DNA of 64,000 bases from DRKI01 sp011051875 (lineage in GTDB: Bacteria > Desulfobacterota > Desulfobulbia > Desulfobulbales > Desulfobulbaceae), in contig JALXDL010000109.1 in the NCBI GenBank assembly GCA_026990385.1, positions 37,757 through 101,756 of the forward strand, written 5' to 3'. The translations under genes and the position numbers were made by a program. Position 1 is the stretch's first letter, and every line of letters begins with the position of its first letter. Below, one piece after another: positions 42,143 to 51,088 of this stretch. The notes under the pieces are model-generated. The model made no database searches, was not told the DNA's origin, and saw nothing but the letters and a program-made list of their open reading frames with translations.

Positions 42143-44842
42143 TTACACCTCTCGTGGTTGTTCATTTCCTGCCCGGGCCGGGCCAGTGGTGGCAGCCGCT
42201 GCGCTCGTCCCTCGCTCCGCCTGGCGGCCACCACGGCCCCGGCCCCCTGCTGCTCCCAGGCTCTCAGGACCTCGGGCAAGACGAAAACCGAGGTTCCCGC
42301 CGACGACGCCGGCGCCGCGGCGGTCGAGGCTGCGGGACGCCGACCGCAGGTTCCCGCCGTTGCTGATCCAGGAACCGCCGCGGAGCACGGCAAAGTCACT
42401 ATCTCCGTCTTTCTCCCAGACCCGGCCATCACCCGGTGCGCCCTCGTAGTTTTCGTGCCACGGGTCAGCGCACCACTCCCAGACATTGCCGTGCACCTGG
42501 TACAGCCCCCAGGGATTGGGCCGGAACCGCTTCACCTCCACGGTCTTTTCCCGGTACTTACCTTTTTTTCCATCCGCATAGGGATAGTTGCCATCATAGT
42601 TGGCCCTGTCCGTGGACAGTTCGGTACCAAACCAGAAGGGCGTGCTGGTCCCGGCCCGGCAGCCATACTCCCACTCGGCCTCAGAGGGCAACCGCAGGGC
42701 CAACCCCGGATAGACACGGTTGACCTGCTCGATGAACTCCTGGATGTCTATCCAGCTCACGTTCTCCACCGGGAGATCGTCGCCCTTGAACCTGCTGGGA
42801 TTCTCACCCATGACCGCCTGCCACAGGGCCTGGGTGCATGCGGTCTCGGCCAGCCAGAACCCCCGGGCAAACCGCACCAGGTGCTGCGGCCCTTCATCCT
42901 CGTCACGCTCCGGCTCATCCCCGGGCGAGCCCATCATGAACTCGCCCGGCGGCATCCAGCGCATGACAAACTCCACCCCCTGAACCATGACCTCGACAAA
43001 AAGCCCATACCGATCCCGGCCAATGCCCCTGGCCCAGGAAGGGCAGGTCAATGGTTCAAGGTGTATGATCTGGGTGGCTGTATTGATCTCGATTGCCTCG
43101 GCCGTTTCCGGCAACGGGAGCTGAGTTCCAACCACCAGGGTAACTTTTCGGGTCCTGCCCTCCGAGGAAAGAGAGAGTTCCGCAGGTGCGGACCAGTCAA
43201 ACCCTGCCAGAACTATCCCCTCTGCCTGCCCGTTTGCATCGCTCTCACTGACGACCAGGTGGCCGCGCCATTGCCGCAGGGTCACTGGCCGGGCTGTATG
43301 CTGCGTGCCGATGAGCCATTCCGGCAACCGTGTGGTATCGACACCCGCGGGAATGATACAGTCCGGTTTCCTGTTATGAAGCTTCCAGTAGAGTCCATAT
43401 AACAAGACAGTGTCTTCGAGCCAGGCTTCTCCCCCGGCGCGCGCCGCCATGCGGCCGATCCAGCCCATGAACCTGTCTGCCGCCGATGGCGACAAGGTGC
43501 CTTGCACCTGCGACTTGACCAGGCGGCGCAGGTAGTCCTGTTGCTGCGGCAGCAGGGAGCGGCCCAGCTTCTGCCGCTGCTCGACCTGCAGTTCGATCGG
43601 CAGGCAGGGCTCGAACTGCTGGATCGTTTCCCAGGCTTCATTCAGGTCCTGGCCCTGCTCCCTGAGCCGGTCGCGATAGGTCTGCTGGATCTCGGTACTG
43701 CGCCATTGAAAATGGACAGCAAACCCCACCAGGGCCGGGTGCTGAACCAGCAGGCTTTCAACGGAAACTCCGTAACCGTGCCAGGTCCGCAGTTGGCGGA
43801 CCAGGGCCGGGTGGATCTCGATGGCCGGGGAGAGCAGGATCAGCAGGTCCTCGACCTGCGATTGGCTGGAAGGGCTGATGCCGGCATCTCTTTCCGCCAA
43901 CCGATCCACGGGCCGGATGCCGTCGTTGTCCCAGGAATAGAGGCTGAACCAGCGCGAAAACCCATGCCTGCAATCCGCCGGGCTCACGGTCAGCAGGGCG
44001 TGGAGGCGGACAGACCGTTTGTGCAGTGTTTCCCCCAGCCCATACCATTGCGCCGGGCTCAACCCCTGCCGGTCCAGGAAACCGAGGTCACCCAGGTAGA
44101 GAAGGTCGGTGCCGGCGATATCCGCCGGAAACCCCTCCTGCTCCCGGCCATCGACAAGGTAGCGCTGCTGTTCACCATCCGTGCATATCACGATGCGCAG
44201 CTTGTCGCGAAACCACTGTTTCAGCTCCAGGGCCAGCCACTCGTAGTCGCGAAAATAGGGGGCAAGGTGGCGGCTGGTGTCGATGAGCAGGACGATCTCG
44301 TAGGGCCAGCGGCGTTTCTTCTGCCAGGGCAGTGACTCGATGGGTTGCTGCTTGACCGCGTGACGGACGATCCTGGGGACATCCAGCCGATGGGTGCGTT
44401 TCTCTTCCCGGAACAGGCCATGGAGCAGCGGCCAGATGTTGGACCAGGAGGAAAACGACCGGGGCGACGGGATCTTCTCTCCTTCCGGGCTGTGGATCTC
44501 GGCGTCAAAGACCTGCGTGGCCGCAAACCAGGCAGGCACAGACGCCTCCTCCCGTGGTTCCTCTTTCCAGTATGTCCGGGCATGATACAAAAAGGGAATG
44601 GTCTTTTCCCTGGGCGGATAGAGCGTGGCTTGGGGAGCGGATTCCGGCAGTCGGGATGGCTGAAGAACCAACTGGTCCGGTTCCTCCCTCTTTTTTTTGC
44701 CTGCAGGAGCAACAGGACGGCACTCGAGCTGCAGCAGGGCGGCAAGTTCCTGGAGCGTGGCCCCGGGTATCTTCTGCCGGAGACGCTGCAGCAACTGCAT
44801 CTGGCCCGCAACCGCGTCTGAAAGCTGTGCCCTGTCCTTCAT
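42143..44842 (-). CDS. vWA-like / FGE-sulfatase fusion protein with DGR-type variable C-terminus
   Basis: An 899-aa cytoplasmic protein. The N-terminal 180 residues are helical with a basic linker. A von Willebrand-A-like domain follows (from about 180: EIVLLIDTSRH with a degenerate metal site, LRIVICTDGE). A middle region (about 390-620) is unassigned. The C-terminal domain (about 640-865) is the FGE-sulfatase fold with WMPPGEFMMGSPGDE and VLRGGSW...GFRLA. It shares one base with the MoxR stop (TGATG), completing a TIR-MoxR-vWA operon. In ternary conflict systems described by comparative genomics, a MoxR ATPase and a vWA protein control an effector, and an FGE-type domain diversified by a retroelement can serve as the sensor. 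That role is inferred here. Confidence 0.82.
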   Translation of the reverse strand: MKDRAQLSDAVAGQMQLLQRLRQKIPGATLQELAALLQLECRPVAPAGKKKREEPDQLVLQPSRLPESAPQATLYPPREKTIPFLYHARTYWKEEPREEASVPAWFAATQVFDAEIHSPEGEKIPSPRSFSSWSNIWPLLHGLFREEKRTHRLDVPRIVRHAVKQQPIESLPWQKKRRWPYEIVLLIDTSRHLAPYFRDYEWLALELKQWFRDKLRIVICTDGEQQRYLVDGREQEGFPADIAGTDLLYLGDLGFLDRQGLSPAQWYGLGETLHKRSVRLHALLTVSPADCRHGFSRWFSLYSWDNDGIRPVDRLAERDAGISPSSQSQVEDLLILLSPAIEIHPALVRQLRTWHGYGVSVESLLVQHPALVGFAVHFQWRSTEIQQTYRDRLREQGQDLNEAWETIQQFEPCLPIELQVEQRQKLGRSLLPQQQDYLRRLVKSQVQGTLSPSAADRFMGWIGRMAARAGGEAWLEDTVLLYGLYWKLHNRKPDCIIPAGVDTTRLPEWLIGTQHTARPVTLRQWRGHLVVSESDANGQAEGIVLAGFDWSAPAELSLSSEGRTRKVTLVVGTQLPLPETAEAIEINTATQIIHLEPLTCPSWARGIGRDRYGLFVEVMVQGVEFVMRWMPPGEFMMGSPGDEPERDEDEGPQHLVRFARGFWLAETACTQALWQAVMGENPSRFKGDDLPVENVSWIDIQEFIEQVNRVYPGLALRLPSEAEWEYGCRAGTSTPFWFGTELSTDRANYDGNYPYADGKKGKYREKTVEVKRFRPNPWGLYQVHGNVWEWCADPWHENYEGAPGDGRVWEKDGDSDFAVLRGGSWISNGGNLRSASRSLDRRGAGVVGGNLGFRLARGPESLGAAGGRGRGGRQAERGTSAAAATTGPARAGNEQPREV
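42186..42234 (-). repeat. Hairpin after variable region 2
   Basis: A 12-bp stem with one mismatch and a 25-base loop, the counterpart of 41062-41110. It lies inside the coding tail, about 55 bp past the variable region. Confidence 0.55.
42290..42367 (-). other. Candidate DGR variable region 2
   Basis: 26 codons between GGSW and GFRLA of the 899-aa protein, aligned with variable region 1 (27 codons). Codons that differ include AAC/GAC, AAC/CAC, AGC/CGC, CTC/CAC and GTC/ATC. Surrounding FGE-sulfatase sequence is almost identical between the two genes. Confidence 0.65.
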
Positions 44843-45810
44843 CAGTGATCAAACTTGGCATAGGTCAGGGCGGCCAGTTCCTTGATGGCCTTGTCTTCGT
44901 CCCAGTCCGGCTCATACTTCTTCATGGCGAGTATGGCCTCCAGGTGGTCGAGGTACTCGGCCTGGCCGGGTAGTCTTGTCTCGCCAGACTCCTTCAGTTT
45001 TTGGCGTTTTTCATGCAGTTGTGTCGCAACCTTCTTAAAAATGTCAGGGTCTGCGAATCGCTGGCCGAACAGGGCCTTGCCACGCTCGGCCAGGGTCTCC
45101 ACAAACTTTTCCTCTTCCTCATCCAGCACCAGGTCCAGTACCAGGCAGCGCCGGACAAAGGCCGGCGGCAGGGCCTGTTCATTATTGGTGGTGATGATGA
45201 TCAGGGGCGCCCTGTCCAGGTCGGTGCAAGAGACTCGTTTGCCGATACAGGGCACCTCGAAGCTGTAGTTTCCCAGGGCCTCCAGCAGGCTGTTGGGCAC
45301 GGCCCGGTCTGCCTTGTCGATCTCGTCGATCAGCAGGAGCACGCCGTTGGCATAGTCCCTGGGAAACGCCGTCTCCTCGGCCATGAACGGCTCCTGGCTG
45401 TGCGTGCCCCTGTATTCTGCAGCCGATACGTGATCCAGGGCCCACCACAGCGGCCCGGCGCTGAGGTATGTTTTTTCGTCAGCCACCCCCCTGTTCGGAT
45501 CATTGGCATCAGAGAGCCGACGCAGGGCGTCATAGCGCCAGAACAGATCCTCGGTCTCGGTACGCTCGTTGACCACCAGGGTCGCCAGGGGCATCCGCAG
45601 GACCTGGGCCGCGGCCCGGGCGATCTGGGTCTTGCCGATGCCAGGCTCGCCGCGGATCAAGAGGGGACGCTTGATCTCCAGGGCCGCCAGGATGGCAACA
45701 GCCTGCTGGCGGTCGAAATTGTGCACCGCCCTTTTGGGCCAGGCCGGGCAGGTATCCAGGCTGATAAAGGGTTTATCCCGGAAGGTGGCAAGAGATATTT
45801 TTCTTTTCAT
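44842..45810 (-). CDS. MoxR-family AAA+ ATPase
   Basis: A 322-aa AAA+ protein. Walker A is GEPGIGKT (54-61), Walker B is VLLLIDEIDKA (about 155-166), and the sensor-1 region reads IIITTNNEQALPPAFVRR with an arginine finger pair. The C-terminal lid is helical. MoxR proteins act as chaperones for vWA partners, and the next gene encodes one. It overlaps the TIR gene by four bases (ATGA) and the vWA/FGE gene by one, so the three proteins are probably made in fixed ratio. No other AAA+ conflict ATPase (STAND, VMAP-linked) is present. Confidence 0.93.
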   Translation of the reverse strand: MKRKISLATFRDKPFISLDTCPAWPKRAVHNFDRQQAVAILAALEIKRPLLIRGEPGIGKTQIARAAAQVLRMPLATLVVNERTETEDLFWRYDALRRLSDANDPNRGVADEKTYLSAGPLWWALDHVSAAEYRGTHSQEPFMAEETAFPRDYANGVLLLIDEIDKADRAVPNSLLEALGNYSFEVPCIGKRVSCTDLDRAPLIIITTNNEQALPPAFVRRCLVLDLVLDEEEEKFVETLAERGKALFGQRFADPDIFKKVATQLHEKRQKLKESGETRLPGQAEYLDHLEAILAMKKYEPDWDEDKAIKELAALTYAKFDH

Positions 45811-47354
45811 TGACTTAACTCATGGATTTTTTGATAGATCTCTCGAATCCCCTCGGCTATGGCTCCTATTTTTATTTCTTCCCGGCAATAGGCCGAGGTG
45901 GAATTCGGGGCATCGCTCCTGGCCACGATCTGGTGGATGCCGGGGAATTTATCGGCCATCATGTCCATAAACTTCGTGGAAGAGGCTATGTCCAAAAGAG
46001 ATGGATCTATGACCAGATGAAACGCGTCTTTTCTCCCGGCCTGAAACTTTATGGCCCCATCGAGCGCATCTTCGGTCATATGCCTGCCGACCCGTCCTTT
46101 GAACATCCTGGTCTTGATAGCAAACCAGTTGGCTTCGTTCTCCAGCATCTTGCCATACTTTTCCGGGTCTGCACCCTGCTCCAGCAGATCGATCCGGCCC
46201 TTGCCCCTGAGGCCGCTATCCGGGGAAAAGGCATAATGGGCTGCCACACCGGAAAGCGCCGAGGCAATGACCTGGTAGGAGGCATCATTTTCTTCGCATA
46301 ACTCCATCCTTGCCTTGTTGGCAAGCCGGTTGAGTTCATGGACCAGTTCATGAAGACGACCATCATCGATGACCATGAGCAGCAGCCAGCCCAGCATCTC
46401 CTTGACCGCGGTGGCGAGTTGTCTCCTGGCTTCTCCTGGCTCGGTGTCCAGGAGGACATCCTCCAGCCAGTCGAGAATCTTCCCCAGGCAACCGGAAAAC
46501 GCATCACCCTTGCTGGTGGCGCAGTCAACCAGCCGGGCTGCCAGGGAGGTATCTGTCCTCTCCTGGATGGGAAATTCTTTCCCGAGCTGTGCAAACCAGT
46601 GGGCAGTCTTTTTCCTCTGCATCACCCTGTTCATGCCGGCCACGACCCTTACCCGCTTCTGGCTGGCCGAGACAAAGGCAAAACGGGGTTCTGGCAACTG
46701 ACCCAAGAGGTCCAGGACCTCACGGGCCGCCTGCTCCTTTTCATCCGCCTGAACCACTGGGAACAGGGTGTCCCACCCTCCCCTCTCCTTGTCATAGCGG
46801 CCGAGCAGCCAGGCGTGCGCGGCAGGAAGTCGCCTCATGATACGCTTGGCAAAGCGTTTTCTGGCCTCGAGATGGTCCGGCGCCGGCTCCTGCGCACCGT
46901 TGTCTTGCCCAGTCGGCCATTTTTGCCAATAGTCCAGCAGGCTGTCCAAGTTACAGTCGCCGGGTGAAAAGCCGTCAACAAAGGCGACGATCGGCACCAG
47001 GTCACCTGCCCGCTTGCCATAGATTGCCAGCAGCTCGGTCAGGCAGTAGGGCGACTGGAAATAGCCGCGAGAGAGCAGGAAGATAATGCGCTCGCCCTCG
47101 CTCAGCTCGTCCATGAAGCCGCAGATGGAAGTCAACTGTTTGAGCCCGTTTTCGTCATAGATCAGCATCCATTGGTCGAGATCAATGTTGGCGGGCGGAT
47201 CGGGCGGAAGAGTCGTCCTCTTCGCCTCCTTCCCCTGCTCCGCGACAAGGGACTGCAGTTCAGGTCGGTCCTTTTCGTTTTTCGCTATCTTGAGCAGCTC
47301 CTGGATAAAAGAATAGTCTGATCTGCGGCTGTAGGAGATGTAGACGCTGGGCAT
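45807..47354 (-). CDS. TIR-domain effector protein
   Basis: A 515-aa protein. The TIR domain (about 1-135) starts PSVYISYSRRSDYSF and contains FLLSRGYFQSPYCLTEL, in which E107 is at the position of the NAD-hydrolysing glutamate. The middle (about 200-370) is helical and unassigned. The C-terminal 150 residues (GAIKFQAGRKDAFHLVIDPS, DMMADKFPGIHQIVARSD) look like a compact alpha/beta domain. Bacterial TIR domains mostly deplete NAD in antiviral defence, so this is the likely toxic effector of the operon (inference). The start has GGAAGGGGG upstream; that sequence belongs to the duplicated segment behind the 162-aa gene relic. Confidence 0.88.
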   Translation of the reverse strand: MPSVYISYSRRSDYSFIQELLKIAKNEKDRPELQSLVAEQGKEAKRTTLPPDPPANIDLDQWMLIYDENGLKQLTSICGFMDELSEGERIIFLLSRGYFQSPYCLTELLAIYGKRAGDLVPIVAFVDGFSPGDCNLDSLLDYWQKWPTGQDNGAQEPAPDHLEARKRFAKRIMRRLPAAHAWLLGRYDKERGGWDTLFPVVQADEKEQAAREVLDLLGQLPEPRFAFVSASQKRVRVVAGMNRVMQRKKTAHWFAQLGKEFPIQERTDTSLAARLVDCATSKGDAFSGCLGKILDWLEDVLLDTEPGEARRQLATAVKEMLGWLLLMVIDDGRLHELVHELNRLANKARMELCEENDASYQVIASALSGVAAHYAFSPDSGLRGKGRIDLLEQGADPEKYGKMLENEANWFAIKTRMFKGRVGRHMTEDALDGAIKFQAGRKDAFHLVIDPSLLDIASSTKFMDMMADKFPGIHQIVARSDAPNSTSAYCREEIKIGAIAEGIREIYQKIHELSQ

Positions 47355-47375
47355 TATTCCCCCTTCCCACCCGGC

Positions 47376-47576
47376 TCAAAATGTTTCCAGCGTCCCCTGG
47401 TCCAAGGCTTGGAAGTTCTCCACGTCGGCCACCTGGGCGAGCAGGCTGGCATAGCCGCGCAGGGTCTGCCGGGATTCCCTGCGCTCGCCGCGGAACTGGC
47501 GGCATTTGCCGGGGTCGTCAAAGGCGCCCTCCAGGCCGGGTTTGTGGCAGCGGGCGGTGAAGGGCCGGAGCTGCAG
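47376..47576 (-). pseudogene. Relic of the 162-aa gene (C-terminal part)
   Basis: 66 codons from LQLRPFTARCHKP to LDQGTLETF plus stop correspond to residues 97-162 of the protein at 38410-38898. No start codon or ribosome binding site precedes it and the N-terminal half is absent. The gap 47577-47740 between it and the amylase holds no gene; it contains the palindrome GGTATATACC and the downstream sequence shared with 40839-40941. The relic touches the TIR gene (22 bp). Confidence 0.82.
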
Positions 47577-47740
47577 CTGCGAGGGGTACGGTGTATCAAG
47601 GGCAAGACTGTTTTCGGGCCGTGGCCGTCCGGGCAGATGGTCTGTTTTGGTATAATATTCCTGGAGAAACATCCTGGTATATACCCTGCCGGCGGCCTGG
47701 CCGCAAGCTGCCAGTCCGGTCATATGCCCCGTGTCGTGTC

Positions 47741-49666
47741 TTATGCCAGGACCACGATGCCGGCGGCGGGAACAGGGAAGCGGAGCGCGGAGCCGTTCCT
47801 GGCCTCCACCCGGGCCTGGCGGCCGACCTGGTCCGGATCGGTGGAGAAGAGGCAGGTCATGACGCTGCCCGGCGGGTGCAGGCCGTGGTCCACGGTCATC
47901 CAGAGGGCCAGGTCCTGGTCCGGGTCGGTGTTGACCGCGCACAGGTATTCCCGGTCGGCAAAGAGCCGGGACCAGGCGATCACCCAGCGCAGGTGGCCGG
48001 CCACGGGCTGGGGATAGACAAAGTCGTGGTCCGCGCCGCTGGCCGAGACCTGGCGCAGGTACTGCCTGCCGCGGCGCAGGGCGATGTGGTCCTGGCGCAG
48101 GGCGCAGAGGGCGTGGATCAGTTGGTAGACCGGGTGGTCCTCGTTGAAGAAGTGGTGGCCGGTGGAGCGCAGGGAGCCAAAGGGCCCGCCGAACATGCAC
48201 TCGCGGAGAAAGACATCGCTGTAGCTGGCATCGCGGCCGCGGCGCGGGTCAGCGCCGTTGAAGCCCTGTTCGGTGCCATAGTAGAGGCAGGGGATGCCGG
48301 CGGTGAGCAGGTTGAGCCCCAGGACCACGGGCAGGAGGCGATAACTGCCCGGCGCGTCACCGCAGAAGCGGAACTTGTGCGCAACACCGACCTGGTCATG
48401 GTCATCGAACATGGTGACCACATGGCGGCCATACCACTGGTGGGACTCCTTGTTGTCGAGCACACTGTTGCGGAACAGGTCAAAGTAACCCTCCTGGGCC
48501 TCGGTGTCCGGGTCGCCCGGGCTGCGGCACCCCTTGGCCAGGAACTCCAGCTTGTCCGGGATGTCGTTGATGCCCAGGGCAGCGTCCAGCCCGGTGGTGT
48601 TGACAACATCCACGGCATAGGAGCGGCCGCCGGTCACCTCGCCGATGAGATAGAAATTCTCCTTGCCAAGCGACTGGGCAAACTCGTGGATCACGTTGCA
48701 GAAGAACCGCACCGCGCCCGGCTCCATGTGCTTGACCGTGTCGATGCGGAACCCGTCCACGTCGGCCCAGGCGATCCAGAACTTGTAGACCTCGGCCAGC
48801 CAGACGAGCGGCGGGGCCACGGCAAAGCCGCGGATGCGGCGCAGCAGGTCCCAGGCCAGGGCCGGGTCCCGGGGCGCCGTGCCGTGGTGGATGTCCTTGA
48901 GGGAGAGAAAATCGCCGTCCAGGTACTCGGGAAAGGCGTCCCAGTTGCGGATCTCGCCCTGGCAGGTCCAGGCGGCCGGATCCTGGAACTCGCCCGGCCA
49001 GACCGCGCCGCCCGGCCAGGCAACCCCGGGGTCTGCGGGGCCAAAGGGCAGGCTGCCGGCATCGCCCCGGTGCAGGCGGAACCCGTCCACCGGCCAGCGG
49101 TTGCCCTGGTAATAGAACCAGGGCTGGTTGCCCTGGTAGGCAAAGACATCGCCGCCATGATTGAGGATGATATCCAGGATCACCCGCAGGCCGGTGTCGT
49201 GGGCCTCGCGTACCAGGTCCCGCAGCTCCTGGCGGCTGCCGAAATGGGGATCGACCTCGAGAAAATTCTGGATACCATAGCCGTGGTAGTCGTCGCTGCC
49301 GCTGACCTGCCTGAAGACCGGGCTCAGCCAGATGGCGCTCACCCCCATCCTCCTGAGATAGCCCAGCTTGTCACGGATACCGGCCAGGGTGCCGCCGCAC
49401 CACGAGCGGCCGGCGGCGAACCAGGACGAAAAATCGGCCCGGTTCGCGTCCCGGGCAAGGGAAAAGAGCGGCGTGGTCCGGCCCTGACCCGGCCCGCTGA
49501 CCTCGTTGCCGGCCCGGTCGGCAAAGCCGCCATACTCTGACCGGTCCGAAAACCTGTCCACCAGCAGGAAGTAGAGGACCTCGTCCTCCCAGTGCGTGGG
49601 CGACGGGTAGTAGTCCCGGTCCCTGCCAAGGCCGGCCCAGTCGATTTCTGCCAGGTAGTGTTCCAT
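47741..49666 (-). CDS. GH13-family alpha-amylase-type glycosidase
   Basis: A 641-aa enzyme without signal peptide, so probably cytoplasmic. The four GH13 regions are present: DIILNH, DGFRIDTVKH (nucleophile aspartate), FYLIGEVTG (acid/base glutamate) and FDDHDQV (third aspartate). A GYLRRMGVSAIWLSP strand-loop and DYHGYGIQNF match the barrel entry. It has an unusually long N-terminal part (about 100 residues) before the barrel and a beta-sandwich C-terminus ending FPVPAAGIVVLA. With glycogen phosphorylase at 60268-62841 it suggests storage-glucan use. The ATG has AGGAGG upstream; a phosphoesterase gene lies 60 bp upstream in the same direction. Confidence 0.9.
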   Translation of the reverse strand: MEHYLAEIDWAGLGRDRDYYPSPTHWEDEVLYFLLVDRFSDRSEYGGFADRAGNEVSGPGQGRTTPLFSLARDANRADFSSWFAAGRSWCGGTLAGIRDKLGYLRRMGVSAIWLSPVFRQVSGSDDYHGYGIQNFLEVDPHFGSRQELRDLVREAHDTGLRVILDIILNHGGDVFAYQGNQPWFYYQGNRWPVDGFRLHRGDAGSLPFGPADPGVAWPGGAVWPGEFQDPAAWTCQGEIRNWDAFPEYLDGDFLSLKDIHHGTAPRDPALAWDLLRRIRGFAVAPPLVWLAEVYKFWIAWADVDGFRIDTVKHMEPGAVRFFCNVIHEFAQSLGKENFYLIGEVTGGRSYAVDVVNTTGLDAALGINDIPDKLEFLAKGCRSPGDPDTEAQEGYFDLFRNSVLDNKESHQWYGRHVVTMFDDHDQVGVAHKFRFCGDAPGSYRLLPVVLGLNLLTAGIPCLYYGTEQGFNGADPRRGRDASYSDVFLRECMFGGPFGSLRSTGHHFFNEDHPVYQLIHALCALRQDHIALRRGRQYLRQVSASGADHDFVYPQPVAGHLRWVIAWSRLFADREYLCAVNTDPDQDLALWMTVDHGLHPPGSVMTCLFSTDPDQVGRQARVEARNGSALRFPVPAAGIVVLA

Positions 49667-49726
49667 CTGTTGTTCCTCCTGCCCTGTTGTCTTTCTACCG
49701 ATGCCTGTCCCGGTGACCGGCGTGGA

Positions 49727-50479
49727 TCAGATGTCCACGTACTTCATGCTCACGGCCCTGTTCTTGATCGTGATCTCGCCGGCCTTGCTCTTGCCCGGCG
49801 AGTTGTCCGAGGCCAGCACCCAGCGGGCGCCCCACATGTTTTCCCAGCGGTCCATCACGTGCTTGTGGCCAAAAAGGACCACGTCCACCTTATTGTAAAT
49901 AACCCGCGCCAGGCGGCGGGCATCGAGCAGCTTCATGAAGGGATCGTTGCGCATGAAGGGATGGTGGTGGAAAAAGAGGACCCTGGTCATGTCTGCCGCC
50001 TCGGGCTGGGCCAGCAGCGAGGCCAGGGCGCGGAGCTGGAAGCGCCCCACCTGGCCGCAGGCGAAATCAAAGGGGGTGTCGGTCTCCAGGTTGGTGTCCA
50101 GGCCGATGAACATGACCCTGTCCTTGCCCTCGCGGACCACGTTGACCACGGGCCGGTTCTCGGCCTGGAAGGTACCGCCCTGGTCCAGGGGCCGGGCCAG
50201 CATATCGTCAAAGCGGCGGGCCCGCTCCAGGCTGTAGAAGTTGCCGGCCGCGCCAAAGTCGTGGTTGCCGGGCACGATGAAGAGCCTGCCCTTGAAGGGC
50301 TTCAATAATTTGAAGGCGTTTTCATACTGCCGCTCATGGCCGTCATCGACAATATCGCCGGTGATAACCACGTAATGGTCCGGATACTTTTCCCGCACCG
50401 TTTTCAGGGTCCGGGCCGCGTCCCGGTTGTCCCGGCCATTGGTGTGGAGATGCAGGTCACTGAGATGGATGATCTTCAT
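49727..50479 (-). CDS. Metallophosphoesterase (CpdA-like fold)
   Basis: A 250-aa calcineurin-like phosphoesterase. All five metal-binding blocks are visible: DLHLH, GDIVDDG, GNHD, FFHHHPF and GHKH. The order and length fit 3',5'-cyclic-nucleotide phosphodiesterases of the CpdA group, but the substrate cannot be read from sequence. The ATG at 50479 has AGGAGG upstream; the frame continues 25 codons further without a site. It appears co-transcribed with the amylase. Confidence 0.88.
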   Translation of the reverse strand: MKIIHLSDLHLHTNGRDNRDAARTLKTVREKYPDHYVVITGDIVDDGHERQYENAFKLLKPFKGRLFIVPGNHDFGAAGNFYSLERARRFDDMLARPLDQGGTFQAENRPVVNVVREGKDRVMFIGLDTNLETDTPFDFACGQVGRFQLRALASLLAQPEAADMTRVLFFHHHPFMRNDPFMKLLDARRLARVIYNKVDVVLFGHKHVMDRWENMWGARWVLASDNSPGKSKAGEITIKNRAVSMKYVDI

Positions 50480-50714
50480 GGCGCGTCCTCCTGGAGATGG
50501 GATGAATCGTGTGATCTCTACTCTACAGGCCGGGCGGTAACAGAACGGTAACACTCATCAGAAACCAGGGATCAATTTGTGCATGTTGCAGGAGCGAGGC
50601 CGTCCGGCCGCTGCCATGGCATGCCCCGCGGCCACCGGACCGGCCGGCACCCGGGAGGTTTATCTGTAACTGATCACGGGGCAAGCAACGCGTTGTTTTT
50701 ACAACCACCTCATT

Positions 50715-50822
50715 GTAACTCGTCTCAGGTGCCTCGAATTTGTGCAGGCGCGCCAGTTCGCTATAGACCGTCTATGCGGACTGGCGCGACCGTGCAAAGG
50801 CGAGGTGCCTGTGACGAGTTAC
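50715..50822. repeat. 108-bp imperfect inverted repeat
   Basis: The outer arms GTAACTCGT / ACGAGTTAC are perfect; the arms continue inward with few mismatches through AGGTGCCTCG / CGAGGTGCCT and GCGCGCCAGT / ACTGGCGCGA to a centre near CTATAGACCG. It could fold as one hairpin of about 50 bp. It lies in the 50480-51088 gap, which holds no gene. No T-run or transposase is present. Confidence 0.7.
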
Positions 50823-50957
50823 GTTTATCTTGCCTTATCCCGCCATTACGGGTAACAGTGGGACCAGGAAGTATTCCTGCGCCGTTGCAGCCAGGCGGTC
50901 CGGGCTGCGGACAAGCCGCTGCCTGCTGCCGGAGTGCTTCCGCAGACCTCAATTCAC

Positions 50958-50980
50958 GATGGACCGACGAATGGTCCATC
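50958..50980. repeat. Short hairpin upstream of dodecin
   Basis: GATGGACC and GGTCCATC flank seven bases, 110 bp before the dodecin start. Its role is unknown; a leader hairpin is possible. Confidence 0.35.
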
Positions 50981-51088
50981 ATCCATTCATGATGGCTCTG
51001 CGCAAACATCCCCCGGTGCCGGCTGCAGGGACACGCAGCGTGGCCGGCGGGACGCCTTGCGGGGCCGTCACTTCAAGGGAGGTTGGTT

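Noticed and set aside
41028..47354. Complete diversity-generating retroelement
   Set aside because: No reverse transcriptase motif (YxDD-type), avd-like gene or adenine-rich template repeat was found in any frame here, so only variable regions and an accessory fragment are claimed.
47591..49540. 649-codon plus-strand frame
   Set aside because: It is antisense to the GH13 enzyme; composition is alanine/glycine/valine-rich with no motif or ribosome binding site.
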